Shown: piece after piece, positions 22,527-31,876 of the stretch
How the letters are laid out: the number at the start of each line of letters is the position of its first letter
How positions within the stretch are numbered: position 1 is the stretch's first letter
DNA from: Stenomitos frigidus ULC18
GTDB taxonomy: Bacteria > Cyanobacteriota > Cyanobacteriia > Leptolyngbyales > Leptolyngbyaceae
Reading direction: 5' to 3'
Length of the DNA: 64,000 nt
Assembly: GCF_003003795.1 (NCBI RefSeq)
Contig: NZ_PVWK01000029.1
Coordinates: forward strand, 1 to 64,000
Program-made: the position numbers and the translations under genes
Notes under the pieces: model-generated
Database searches by the model: none
What the model saw: only the letters and a program-made list of their open reading frames with translations
What the model was told of the DNA's origin: nothing

Positions 22527-24512
22527 TCATTTTGATCCCGTTTGGATTTGCCACAGGCTGGCGTAGATACCCTGCTGCTGCAAGAGCCTGTCGTGCTGTC
22601 CGCGCTCGGCAATCTTGCCCTGTGCCATCACATAGATACAGTTGGCATTGCGAACGGTAGATAAGCGGTGGGCGATCGCGATCGTCGTGCGCCCGACCGT
22701 AATGCGTTCCAGCGATCGCTGAATAGCAGCTTCCGTCTCGTTATCAACCGCAGAGGTTGCTTCGTCCAAAATCAAGATCGGTGGATCTTTGAGAATGGCA
22801 CGGGCGATCGCCAGGCGCTGCCGTTGTCCACCCGATAGCTTTTGCCCCCGTTCACCCACGATCGTGTCGTAACCCTGGGGTAGCTGTTGGATGAACTCAT
22901 GCGCCTCGGCAATTTCCGCTGCCGCAATGATCTCGTCTGACGTAGCCTCAAAGCTCCCATAGGCAATGTTTTCTGCCACCGTGCCATGAAACAAGAAGAC
23001 ATCCTGATTGACCCAGCCGATCGCTCGTCGCAAAGCGGGTAAAGCTAAATCCCGCAGATCAACCCCATCCAACGTGATGGTGCCTGATTGCACTTCATAA
23101 AGTCGCAGCAGCAGTTTCACAAGGGTACTTTTGCCCGATCCCGTTGCACCCACGATCGCAGTGGTTTCGCCAGCTGGAATATGTAACGAAAGCCGTTCGA
23201 TCACTGGCTCACGATCGGCATAGGCAAAGGTGACGTCGTGAAGATGGATATCGCCCTGAATAGAGGAGTTTTGAGTGATGAGTGATGAGTTTTGATTTGA
23301 AGACGTTGTTTGGTTGTTAGTTGTCCGTAAAGGACCAGTTACTGATGCCTGATCGCTGACCGCTGACCGCTGACCGCTGATCGCTGACCGCTGACCGCTC
23401 TCCCCCAACGCCAAATGCCCAGAGTGAATCGCGATCGGTGTATCTAGTAAATCCATCACCCGCTTCGTCGAGGCCATTGCCCGTTGATAGAGGTCAAAGG
23501 TTTCGCCCAGCCGCGTCAAGGGCCACAATAGCGATTGGGTCAGGAAGATCAACACGCTATAGCTGCCCACAGAAAGTGAACCCGCGATCGCCAACTTGCC
23601 GCCGTAAAGTAGCGTTGCTAAAAAGCCCACCAGCACCAACATGCGGATGAGTGGAATAAAAGCTGCACTGAGAGTGATCGCGCGTCGGTTGCTCTGGCGA
23701 TAGGCTTCACTGTCACGGGCAATGCGTTCTGTTTCGTACGCTTCAGTGGCAAAGCTTTTGATGGTTGTGATGCCGCTCAGATTGTTCGACAGCCGACCGT
23801 TTAGCAAGCCCACTTTCTCGCGCATGTCGGCATAGCGGGGCGCGAGTCGGCGTTGAAAAATGACTGAACCCCAAACGATAAACGGCATGGGGAGCATTGC
23901 CATCCATGCCACGCTGGGAGCCAGAATAAAAAAGACGCTACTGATAATAATGGCAGTGGTGCTGACTTGCAGAAGGTCATTTGCCCCACCGTTGAGAAAC
24001 CGTTCTAGCTGATTAATATCATCATTGAGAATCGACAGTAGTTCACCCGTACTGCGTTCTTCAAAGTAGGCCAGCTCTAATTCCTGTAGATGGGCATAAG
24101 CATCTAACCGCAAGTTGTGCTGGATATTTTGCGCCAAATTACGCCACAGACGATCGTACGCATACTGAAAGGCAGACTCCAAACCCCAAATGCTAAACGT
24201 CAAGAGCGACAGGATCACCAACTGAGTAAACAGGTTCTGAATACCTAAACGACCAAACACCGATCGCTGCTGCTGCACGACAATGTCGATCGCCGTGCCA
24301 ATCAGCGCCGAAGGAGTCAGGTCAAACACTTTGTTCAGAATCGAACAGGCGATCGCCCAACGCACTTGCCTGTGATAGTTCTGGCCGTAGTCCAGCAAGC
24401 GTTTAAGTGGGTGAGCCTTTGGGGAGTGATCGGCCTGAGTTGGCGGGAGCGATCGCGGACGAGAACTTGATTTTGCTTGCTTTGAAGACAAACGGGAGGT
24501 GAACCGAGCCAA
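22527..24512 (-). CDS. ABC exporter, fused membrane and ATPase domains
   Basis: A 661-residue half-transporter of the MsbA/HlyB-like type. Six membrane segments span about residues 50-345, followed by a nucleotide-binding domain from about 425. Walker A is GATGSGKST, the signature [13 protein letters not shown], Walker [10 protein letters not shown], and the H-loop IAIAHRLST. The substrate is unknown. The start is a TTG at 24512 preceded by GAGGT six bases upstream; no ATG is available before the first membrane helix. The linker between the two domains contains about 50 residues of Ser/Thr/Gln-rich sequence encoded by heptamer repeats ([15 protein letters not shown]). Confidence 0.9.
   Translation of the reverse strand: MARFTSRLSSKQAKSSSRPRSLPPTQADHSPKAHPLKRLLDYGQNYHRQVRWAIACSILNKVFDLTPSALIGTAIDIVVQQQRSVFGRLGIQNLFTQLVILSLLTFSIWGLESAFQYAYDRLWRNLAQNIQHNLRLDAYAHLQELELAYFEERSTGELLSILNDDINQLERFLNGGANDLLQVSTTAIIISSVFFILAPSVAWMAMLPMPFIVWGSVIFQRRLAPRYADMREKVGLLNGRLSNNLSGITTIKSFATEAYETERIARDSEAYRQSNRRAITLSAAFIPLIRMLVLVGFLATLLYGGKLAIAGSLSVGSYSVLIFLTQSLLWPLTRLGETFDLYQRAMASTKRVMDLLDTPIAIHSGHLALGESGQRSAISGQRSAVSDQASVTGPLRTTNNQTTSSNQNSSLITQNSSIQGDIHLHDVTFAYADREPVIERLSLHIPAGETTAIVGATGSGKSTLVKLLLRLYEVQSGTITLDGVDLRDLALPALRRAIGWVNQDVFLFHGTVAENIAYGSFEATSDEIIAAAEIAEAHEFIQQLPQGYDTIVGERGQKLSGGQRQRLAIARAILKDPPILILDEATSAVDNETEAAIQRSLERITVGRTTIAIAHRLSTVRNANCIYVMAQGKIAERGQHDRLLQQQGIYASLWQIQTGSK
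23351..23399. repeat. Seven heptamers inside the ABC exporter gene
   Basis: Seven exact-length units of GACCGCT or GATCGCT, in frame in the linker between the membrane and ATPase domains. A second heptamer-like stretch (GAGTGAT units) lies nearby at about 23273-23290. Confidence 0.9.
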
Positions 24513-24577
24513 AACAGACCTCGCAGCAGAAGGGTGGATGCAGATAAGCTGCCAACCACTCTAGCTAACTTTGCACG

Positions 24578-24859
24578 TCAGTGAGCGCCACACCAATCGG
24601 GACAGGTCGTATCACTCTGCCAACCGTGGGGATGAAACCCACAAATCAGGGTTGTTCTCGCTTCGCGGCTGTAGCCATAGGCCATCCCGTGATAATTTGC
24701 ACAACCCACACAGGCTTTAGGGCGCGATGGGGTTACCTCATTAAAACCCAACTGCGATCGCAGGATGTGGCGTTTACTCTCCTGACGTTGCCATCTCGCA
24801 TGCTCGGCCTTCCTGAAGAAGTAGTGCATCTTCCCATAGGGGAAATGGGCAGAGTCCAT
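24578..24859 (-). CDS. Conserved small Cys-rich protein, probable metal-binding
   Basis: A 93-residue protein whose C-terminal half carries KACVGCANYHG, LICGFHPHGW and TCPDW. Four cysteines and several histidines in this spacing suggest a zinc or iron-sulfur site. I recall similar short proteins in other cyanobacteria, with no known function. The start is uncertain: ATG at 24859 or at 24829, where GGGAAG lies close. It is on the same strand as, and 65 bp upstream of, the ABC exporter gene, so they may be co-transcribed. Confidence 0.6.
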   Translation of the reverse strand: MDSAHFPYGKMHYFFRKAEHARWQRQESKRHILRSQLGFNEVTPSRPKACVGCANYHGMAYGYSREARTTLICGFHPHGWQSDTTCPDWCGAH

Positions 24860-24947
24860 GAGCGTGCTGATGAATGGATATCCTACAGACTACCCATAAT
24901 TAAGACAGGATTCCCTCACCCGTCCGCCTGAGATCGAAAAGATCTAT

Positions 24948-26960
24948 CTAGAGCCCCAACTGCCATACCTTCACCTTGCTATCCGAACTGCCGCTCACAA
25001 GAACGCGTCCATCATGAGCAAGGGCGACCGCATTCACAGCGCTAATGTGTTCGGTCAAGGTGCCGATCAGATTACCGGTTTCCAGATTCCAGAGTTTGAT
25101 TGTGGTATCGCTACTGCCGCTTACCAGGAGTTTGCCATCGCTGCTCAGGGCGATCGCGTTCACCGAATCCATATGTCCAGACAGAGTACGCACCACAGTA
25201 GCGGTAGCCAGATCCCACACCTTGATGGTTTTGTCCTTGCTACCGCTGACGAGCGTCTTGCCATCGGGTGCAATCACCACTGCGTTGACTGAATTAAAGT
25301 GCCCGTTCGGCAAAGTGCGGACTGGCTCATTTGTTTTCAGGCTCCACAGCTTAATCTGGTTATCCAATCCACCGCTGACCAGAAATTGACCGTTGGGGCT
25401 GAGAGCCACCGATCGCACCATGCCAGCTAAACCTGAAAAGGAACGCAAGGCCTCACCGGTTGCTAATTTCCACAGCCGCACCGTACGGTCTTCACTGCCG
25501 CTAGCCAGCAGTTGCCCATCAGTACTAATGACAACCGAATTCACATCTCTGGTGTGCCCAGTCAGGGTTCGTAGCAGTTTGCCATCGGCTAGTTGCCAGA
25601 GGCGGATGGTATCATCATCGCTGCCACTGACCAGGGTTTGCCCATCGGGGCTAATGCTCAGGCAGTTGATGGGTTTGTGATGTCCCGTTAGCGTACGCAA
25701 TAATATGCCAGTTGAGCGTTCCCAGAGTTTAATACTGTCATCCAAACCACCGCTGGCGATCGTCTGCGCATCAGGGCTAATCGCGACGGCTGTCACCCAG
25801 CGGGAATGTCCGGTTAGAGTATGGATGCAGTGCCACTTCTGCGCACCTGAGACGGGCTGCCTGGAAAGCGGTGCCCTGGAGGCTGGTGCACCCGATAGAC
25901 CGGGCTGATTCGATACACGTGGCTGACTAAGGTTCGGTTGGTTCGCGTTCGGTTGGTTCGCGTTCGGTTGACTGTTTAATTGCTTACCTGTTGGCGGCTG
26001 AGAGGGCCACGCTACAGCAGGCGGTTGGGCAGCGGTATTTCTGCTGGCTGCGATCGGGGGGCGTGATAACGCGGTTCGCAAATCTTTCATCACAGCATCC
26101 GCAGAGGGGTAACGTTCGCTGACCAAATCTTTCAGCATTTTGTCTAAGATTTGCGCGATCGGTTCGCTCATGGTTCGCCCCTTTTCACCCAGGCGTTCTC
26201 GCCAGAGCCAGCGTCCTTCTAGTGGATCGTAGAGGTCCTCTGGTTTGATCTGCGTCATCAGAAAAAGACAGGTCGCCCCCAAACTATAGATATCGCTGGA
26301 GGGATACGCTTTGCCGCTGCGCAACTGCTCGATCGGCGCATAACCTTCAGTGCCAATTTTTGTACCCGGTTGAGCAGCCGTTTCTGCCGACAGCAGCTTG
26401 GCAACGCCAAAATCAATCAGCACTAGCTTATTGTCAAACTTGCGACGAATAATATTGGATGGGGTAATGTCCCGATGGATGACTTGATGATCGTGGACGA
26501 ATTTGAGAATGGGCAGGATGCCTGCCAGCACTTCACGGATGCGTTGCTCGATAAACACGCCGTTTTGTGCCATTTCTTGCAGTAGCGTATTGCCTTCAAT
26601 AAATTGCTGCACCAGGTAAAGGCGTTTATCGTGTTCAAAATACGCTAACAGCGCTGGGATTTGGGGATGTTCGCCCAGTTCATAAAGCCGCACTGCCTCT
26701 TGCTCAAAGAGCTGGACTGCTTTTTCAAGCGACTTTGTGCCCTGTAGCTGGGGTGAAAACTGCTTGATGACGCACTTTGCTTTGAGCCGATCGTCGTCTA
26801 CTGCCAGGTACGTTTTGCCAAACCCCCCTTGCCCGATCGGTCGCATGACGCGGTAACGTCCTCTCAACAGCGGGATTAGCTTAATACCACAGCTAAGGCA
26901 GAATTCAGCATCATCGGCGTTTTTGGGATGCTGGCAGTCTGGGTTGAGGCAGCAGGTCAT
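24948..26960 (-). CDS. Serine/threonine protein kinase with zinc ribbon and WD40 propeller
   Basis: A 670-residue protein. A short zinc-ribbon (CCLNPDCQHPKN...FCLSCG) precedes the kinase domain (about 33-300): glycine loop IGQGGFGKTYLA, catalytic Lys in CVIKQFS, HRDITPSNI, and DFGVAKLL. A Pro/Asn/Gln-rich linker with NANQPNANQPN (15-bp tandem repeats near 25930-25970) follows. The C-terminal half holds seven WD40 repeats (LTGHSRWVTAVAISPD, SGSSDTTIKLWNLETG and others) that should form a beta propeller for protein binding. No membrane helix is visible. This architecture is common in filamentous cyanobacteria. Targets are unknown. Confidence 0.93.
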   Translation of the reverse strand: MTCCLNPDCQHPKNADDAEFCLSCGIKLIPLLRGRYRVMRPIGQGGFGKTYLAVDDDRLKAKCVIKQFSPQLQGTKSLEKAVQLFEQEAVRLYELGEHPQIPALLAYFEHDKRLYLVQQFIEGNTLLQEMAQNGVFIEQRIREVLAGILPILKFVHDHQVIHRDITPSNIIRRKFDNKLVLIDFGVAKLLSAETAAQPGTKIGTEGYAPIEQLRSGKAYPSSDIYSLGATCLFLMTQIKPEDLYDPLEGRWLWRERLGEKGRTMSEPIAQILDKMLKDLVSERYPSADAVMKDLRTALSRPPIAASRNTAAQPPAVAWPSQPPTGKQLNSQPNANQPNANQPNLSQPRVSNQPGLSGAPASRAPLSRQPVSGAQKWHCIHTLTGHSRWVTAVAISPDAQTIASGGLDDSIKLWERSTGILLRTLTGHHKPINCLSISPDGQTLVSGSDDDTIRLWQLADGKLLRTLTGHTRDVNSVVISTDGQLLASGSEDRTVRLWKLATGEALRSFSGLAGMVRSVALSPNGQFLVSGGLDNQIKLWSLKTNEPVRTLPNGHFNSVNAVVIAPDGKTLVSGSKDKTIKVWDLATATVVRTLSGHMDSVNAIALSSDGKLLVSGSSDTTIKLWNLETGNLIGTLTEHISAVNAVALAHDGRVLVSGSSDSKVKVWQLGL

Positions 26961-27440
26961 ACTTATGCACCAGGAACTTGTACTCTATTCTCTCTGATTA
27001 GCGCGTTCTACACTACGGCTATGCCACGATCGCCAGGACTCCATGACACGATCGCCCTAAAAGTTTATCAACTGCTTTTACCACATGAGCCCGATCGTCA
27101 TGTCATGGCTTTGTGCCACTCTGGTCTACCAAAAGAAACTGACATGCACTGAACGGTTTGAGTCTATCTGCCGTCTAAGCTACGGACGCTAAGCTTTTGG
27201 GAGCATCAATGAGCGACAGCTGACTGCAGGCAATCTACCGAGAGGAGGTTCTGAGGGTCTATTCGCCGTTTTAAGCTGGCACTATAACCTTGACGGTTCG
27301 TTGGTTTGGCAACTGCAGGTTACTATGCCTGATACTCAACCCGCTGTTGTATGGGTGCGCTGTGTTTGCAGCCAACACAGTCTTTCAGCTATACAGTCTT
27401 TCAGCTATACAGTTCAATTACGAACCTGTCACGCCTCATC
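26961..27440. other. Intergenic region with a 16-bp tandem duplication
   Basis: 480 bp between the divergent kinase and esterase genes. No gene is supported. A tandem duplication of CAGTCTTTCAGCTATA occupies 27378-27393 and 27394-27409, about 32 bp before the esterase start. Promoters for both genes must lie here, but I cannot place them. Confidence 0.45.
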
Positions 27441-28484
27441 ATGAATTTTCCCTTGCCAAAGCATGTTCTGATTAAGTTGTTTCCTGCAGCGCTTTTACTC
27501 GGTTTGGCAGCGGGCTACCACCTGCAACCGGAACCACAAGAGCTGTCCAAAGGAGTCACACCTCAGAGCCTAGCATCGCCATCGGCTCAATCGATGAGTG
27601 CGTCTGCCCATCAACCCGCACAGACAGATTTTGTTGGAGCATTGAGCGATCAAGGGCAACGGCGAACGTACTATCTGCATACGCCACCGTCATACCAACC
27701 GGGTCAGTCGTTGCCTCTCGTTCTGGCCTTCCATGAGTCAGAAGGGCAGGGTAAAGATATGGCAGCACATACAGGATTGAATCAACTGGCGAATCAGAAG
27801 GGTTTTCTGGTGGTCTACCCGGATGGTCTGAACGCTAAATGGAATGTTTCGGAACAGGCCGCAACGAAAGAAGATAATGCGGCCTTTGTGCAAGCGCTGA
27901 TTGCCCATTTGGGACAGATTCGCGTGATCGATCGCCAACGCATCTACGCAACGGGACTTTCGAATGGTGGCATCCTGGTGCAAAAGCTAGCATGTGAAAA
28001 TCCCGGTCAAATTGCTGCCTTTGCCACAGTCGCAGCATTATTACCAGAACAGTTTCAAGCAAAATGTCAGTCCCAAACGCCTGTTTCAATGCTGATGATC
28101 AACGGCACGGCTGATGCTGTCGTACCCTGGCAAGGTGGCGCACCACCCGCTGTCCATGTCGGTCGCAATCTATCGATCCCGTCGATCCCTGATGTCTTTA
28201 GCTTTTGGCAAAAGCACAATGGCTGTTCGGCACCCGTAACGGTACAGCAACGTGCTGATAAACGCGTCACGACTTCTTCGTATACCCACTGTCAGTCTGG
28301 CTCAGACGTGACGTTGATGGCGCTGAATGGGGCAAGTCACATCTGGCCTGGTGGTGGTTATGGACAATCATCGTTTTTGGATACCAGTCAAACAATCTGG
28401 TCTTTTTTTGAACGCCACACGCTAGCAACCGCAGCGTTACAGCCAAACGCTACAAAGGGTCAAAGCTTGTCTGCGTCGCAGTAG
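27441..28484 (+). CDS. Exported PHB-depolymerase/feruloyl-esterase family hydrolase
   Basis: A 347-residue alpha/beta hydrolase of the LpqC/PHB-depolymerase family. The ATG at 27441 opens a signal peptide (MNFPLPKHVLIKLFPAALLL). Residues then show RTYYLHTPPSYQPGQSLPLV, LAFHESEGQGKDM, FLVVYPDGLNAKWN, the nucleophile motif ATGLSNGG, the acid in INGTADAVVPW and the His in NGASHIWPGG. It would cleave ester bonds outside the cytoplasm; substrate choice between polyesters and feruloyl-like esters cannot be read from sequence. An upstream in-frame start at 27351 lacks the signal-peptide logic. Confidence 0.85.
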   Translation: MNFPLPKHVLIKLFPAALLLGLAAGYHLQPEPQELSKGVTPQSLASPSAQSMSASAHQPAQTDFVGALSDQGQRRTYYLHTPPSYQPGQSLPLVLAFHESEGQGKDMAAHTGLNQLANQKGFLVVYPDGLNAKWNVSEQAATKEDNAAFVQALIAHLGQIRVIDRQRIYATGLSNGGILVQKLACENPGQIAAFATVAALLPEQFQAKCQSQTPVSMLMINGTADAVVPWQGGAPPAVHVGRNLSIPSIPDVFSFWQKHNGCSAPVTVQQRADKRVTTSSYTHCQSGSDVTLMALNGASHIWPGGGYGQSSFLDTSQTIWSFFERHTLATAALQPNATKGQSLSASQ

Positions 28485-28645
28485 CTGCGCGCTAAGCAGC
28501 ATTAAACCGCTGACAAACGTTGTTTCGATCGCGATTGAACCTCTTTTCACAGTCGGCAGTCTAACGTTCTACGCCCAAAATGCTTGTTTCCCTTTGCGAT
28601 CGCAGCTAACGCAAAACTCCCTAGTCCTATTCACTTGAGTAATGT

Positions 28646-29944
28646 ATGACTACGCAGAAATTTTTTGCCCGCACTGTTGCCATGGTGGCTACAACCGTCC
28701 TTGTCACAGGCGCTGCCAGCATTTCCAAGAGTTGGGCAGAACCGCAACCTGGCCCGAAACAATTGGTGGATCAAGTCTGGCAGATTCTCGATCGCAACTA
28801 CGTTGATGGCAGCTTCAACCAGCAGGACTGGAAAGCAGTGCGGCAAGACTATGTCGGTCGTTCTTACAGTTCTAAAAAGCAGGCGTATGTGGCGATTCAG
28901 CAAATGGTCGCTAAACTCGGCGATCGCTACACCGAGTTCTTTGAGCCCCAAGCCTACAACGCACTGAATACTGAAATTAGCGGCAATTTGTCAGGGGTTG
29001 GTCTTGAACTAGCTGCGAACGGAAAAACCAAAGCTTTGACCGTTGTTGCCCCGATTGAAAAATCACCTGCCGCCTCTGCGGGCATCTTACCTGCCGATGT
29101 GATCACCAAAATCAATGGACGATCGACGCAGGGTATGAACATCAACGATGCCGTCAAGCAAATTAAAGGTGTAGCAGGTACTCAGGTGGTGCTAACGATC
29201 CTCCGTGGCAAGCAAAATCTGACGTTCAAGCTGACTAGAGCCAACATTACGATTAATCCAGTGTCATCCCGCACAGAGATGACTGAATTTGGCAAGATTG
29301 GCTATATCCGTTTACCAGAGTTTACTCAAACGGCTCCGGCTGAGATGAATCGAGCCATCCTTGCCCTAGAAAAGCAACAGGTCAAGGGTTACGTTCTCGA
29401 TCTGCGCTCTGATCCCGGTGGGCTACTGGATGCGAGTCTGAAAATTGCCAGTATGTGGATGGAGCAAACCCCGATCGTGTCTCTGGTCAATCGGCAAGCC
29501 GTCAAAGAACGCTATGAAACAGACGGGCGATCGCTGACAAACAAGCCTCTAGTCGTGTTAGTAGACGGTGGTTCTGCTAGCGCCAGTGAGATTCTGGCAG
29601 GTGCTCTTCAGGATAACGGTCGTGCCACCCTGGTTGGAACACGCACGTTTGGGAAAGGGTTAGTGCAGGCTGTACAGCCGTTAGGCGATGGCTCTGCGAT
29701 TAAACTGACGATCGCCAAATACTACACACCCAAAGGCCGCGATATCAACCACATTGGCATTACGCCTGATATCGTTGTCGGGCTGACCGATGACCAGAAA
29801 AAAAACTTAGTGCAAAAGCGCCAGGTTGCAACAGCCGCTGATCCTCAGTACGCCAAAGCGCTGTCCAGCTTGGGGCAATTATTGCGAGCAAAGGCAGCCA
29901 CACCTCGACAGCCAGGTAAGACGTTGGAAACCCTCGTACGATGA
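28646..29944 (+). CDS. Carboxyl-terminal processing protease (S41 family)
   Basis: A 432-residue exported protease with an N-terminal signal peptide (residues 1-31, ending ISKSWA), a PDZ domain (about 105-200: GLELAANGKTKALTV, IEKSPAASAGILPADVI) and an S41 catalytic domain. The nucleophile Ser is in VDGGSASASEILAG and the base Lys in VGTRTFGKGLVQ. Cyanobacteria carry several paralogues (CtpA, which matures the D1 protein, CtpB, CtpC); I cannot decide which this is. Its stop overlaps the start of the next gene (ATGA at 29941-29944), so the two are translationally coupled. Confidence 0.9.
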   Translation: MTTQKFFARTVAMVATTVLVTGAASISKSWAEPQPGPKQLVDQVWQILDRNYVDGSFNQQDWKAVRQDYVGRSYSSKKQAYVAIQQMVAKLGDRYTEFFEPQAYNALNTEISGNLSGVGLELAANGKTKALTVVAPIEKSPAASAGILPADVITKINGRSTQGMNINDAVKQIKGVAGTQVVLTILRGKQNLTFKLTRANITINPVSSRTEMTEFGKIGYIRLPEFTQTAPAEMNRAILALEKQQVKGYVLDLRSDPGGLLDASLKIASMWMEQTPIVSLVNRQAVKERYETDGRSLTNKPLVVLVDGGSASASEILAGALQDNGRATLVGTRTFGKGLVQAVQPLGDGSAIKLTIAKYYTPKGRDINHIGITPDIVVGLTDDQKKNLVQKRQVATAADPQYAKALSSLGQLLRAKAATPRQPGKTLETLVR

Positions 29945-30561
29945 GCGCGGCTGGGATGAAAGAGGTTGAAAAGCCAAGTCGTTGGAGTCTTATTCCTGCC
30001 TTTCTAGTCGGTCTCCGTGTTGCGATCGCGCCCTTATTACTATGGGATGCGCTCGATCGCAACACAGGTACCTGGTTCATCGCTGGCTACAGCCTTGCCG
30101 TGCTGTCAGATACATTTGATGGCATCATTGCTCGTCGTCTAGGCGTCAGTACGGTGCAGCTACGTCAAGCTGACAGTTGGGCAGACATTTGCCTCTATCT
30201 TTGCGTGGCGGTGAGTGCGTGGTTGGTCTATCCCACGATCCTTTCTGACTTTGCCGTACCGTTGTTGCTGGCGATCGTGGCGCAACTAATCTTGTTTGCT
30301 ATCAGCTTGATTAAATTTGGCAAGTTTCCGAGCTTTCATACCTTGACTGCAAAAGCTTGGGGACTCACTTTATTGATTGCAACCATTGGCTTATTTGGGT
30401 TTGGCTACGCACAGACACTTTGGCTTGCCATTGCTTTTTGCCTCATAAACAGTGTGGAAGAGATGGCTATGACGATCATTCTGCCGATATGGCAGCACGA
30501 TGTCTTGAGCCTTATTCACGCCCTAAAACTGCGCGACAAGCTGCGTCAAGACGTTACATAG
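29941..30561 (+). CDS. CDP-alcohol phosphatidyltransferase family protein with altered motif
   Basis: A 206-residue membrane protein with about five or six helices. The family motif D-x2-D-G-x2-A-R-x8-G-x3-D-x3-D is present as SDTFDGIIARRLGVSTVQ followed by LRQADSWAD. Asp57, Asp60, Gly61, Ala64, Arg65, Asp78 and Asp82 are kept, but the second Gly is Leu74. The metal-binding Asps remain, so activity is possible, perhaps with another alcohol acceptor. The ATG overlaps the stop of the protease gene by 4 bp, an unusual pairing that suggests a shared membrane or envelope role. Confidence 0.75.
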   Translation: MSAAGMKEVEKPSRWSLIPAFLVGLRVAIAPLLLWDALDRNTGTWFIAGYSLAVLSDTFDGIIARRLGVSTVQLRQADSWADICLYLCVAVSAWLVYPTILSDFAVPLLLAIVAQLILFAISLIKFGKFPSFHTLTAKAWGLTLLIATIGLFGFGYAQTLWLAIAFCLINSVEEMAMTIILPIWQHDVLSLIHALKLRDKLRQDVT

Positions 30562-30605
30562 CCCCATACTTCTACGTTAGTGACGGTTAAAACGACAACG
30601 GTGTG

Positions 30606-31451
30606 TCACGAAGGCAAGGGTGCTGGTGAAGTCGCTTTTAACTCTATTTCTGCAACACTACGACGAGTGGCCTCCACAAAACGACTCACGCGGATCGGGT
30701 CGATCGGCTGCTCACGTCGACCATGCCGCTTGAGCGACGTCGAGGCGATCACGCCATCAGCCGCTTGCATCAACGTCGGGATGTTTTCCCAGTCTGCACC
30801 ACTACCAATAAAGACAGGCGTACCGCGTGCGGCGGCCGTTGCCAGCTCCAGATCTTCTAACGTCGGTGGACTACCCGTTGCCCAACCGGACAGAATGACC
30901 GCATCGGCTAAACCGCGCTCGATCGTGTCCTGCACGGCCACCGTAAGATTGGGTGAACTTAGGGGACGAGCATGCTTGACCAACACATCGGCAAAAATTT
31001 TGACTTCGCTACCCAGTTCTCGCCGATAGCGGAGCAGTTCGTGCGCTTTGCCTTCAATCAACCCTTGATCGGTTGCCATCACGCCAGTCAGGACATTTAC
31101 CCGAATAAATTGTGTTTCGGTACAGGTGGCGATCGCCAGCGCACTACGTGCATCATTGCGTAAAACGTTAATACCGATCGGCAACATCACCATTTGCTGT
31201 AACCGCTGCACAATTAAGCTCATGGCGCTCACGACAGCCGGATCGACCTGATCTTTAGGAAAGGGTGCATCAAAAAAGTTTTCGACAATAATGCCGTCCA
31301 CACCACCCGATGCAAGTGCCGTTGCCTCTTGCTCAGCGCGATCGATAACAGCCTTCAAACTGCCTCCCCAGAGAGCTGAGGTTGGCAGCGGCAGTAGATG
31401 AACGACACCAATAATTGGATTGGGCGTCTTGAAAATTTGAGTTAAGTCCAC
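30606..31451 (-). CDS. btpA: BtpA family photosystem I biogenesis protein
   Basis: A 281-residue TIM-barrel-like protein matching BtpA: PIIGVVHLLPLPTS, GGVDGIIVENFFDAPFP, FIRVNVLTGVMATDQGLIEG and VILSGWATGSPPTLEDLE. In Synechocystis BtpA is a thylakoid-associated extrinsic protein needed for stable accumulation of the photosystem I core. No membrane helix is seen. The start is a GTG at 31451, and no clear Shine-Dalgarno precedes it. It is convergent with the phosphatidyltransferase gene, with 44 bp between. Confidence 0.92.
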   Translation of the reverse strand: MDLTQIFKTPNPIIGVVHLLPLPTSALWGGSLKAVIDRAEQEATALASGGVDGIIVENFFDAPFPKDQVDPAVVSAMSLIVQRLQQMVMLPIGINVLRNDARSALAIATCTETQFIRVNVLTGVMATDQGLIEGKAHELLRYRRELGSEVKIFADVLVKHARPLSSPNLTVAVQDTIERGLADAVILSGWATGSPPTLEDLELATAAARGTPVFIGSGADWENIPTLMQAADGVIASTSLKRHGRREQPIDPIRVSRFVEATRRSVAEIELKATSPAPLPS

Positions 31452-31876
31452 GTGCGTAAAGGATTCGGACTCGTCTGAAAGGGACTAGTTGTTAGAATCA
31501 TAACTTTTTAGTGTCCCTGTATTGCTTGTAAAGGTGAATCGGTTTAAACCTGGCATTAGGTTCTCCATCTGGACTCACCATCCGCTACGATTGATGAGCA
31601 TTACAAGTATGAGTATTTATGAGTACTTTGCCTTCACTGAAGACGCTTTGACAACACCATCATGTCCATCAAGGGTTTTAGGCGTTTGCGTAAAGTATCG
31701 TAATATTTCTGTTTTTGCGCTATGGTAGTTAGTGTTGACATCTGGGCGATTGCAATGAATAGTAGCTGTATATGCTGCTATTGAGTTTGAGGCGAAGGGT
31801 TAATCCGTCGCATGAGCGATCGCTACAGCTTACCGACTGACACAACCCTTTCCAACTCCACCAGAAATAGGATTTC
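31452..31876. other. Divergent intergenic region btpA-rimO
   Basis: 425 bp between divergent genes with no supported ORF, hairpin or RNA gene. It must contain the promoters for both genes. Confidence 0.4.

Noticed and set aside
25000..25830. Regular repeats of about 120 bp
   Set aside because: They are the WD40 repeats of the kinase gene, explained by protein structure.
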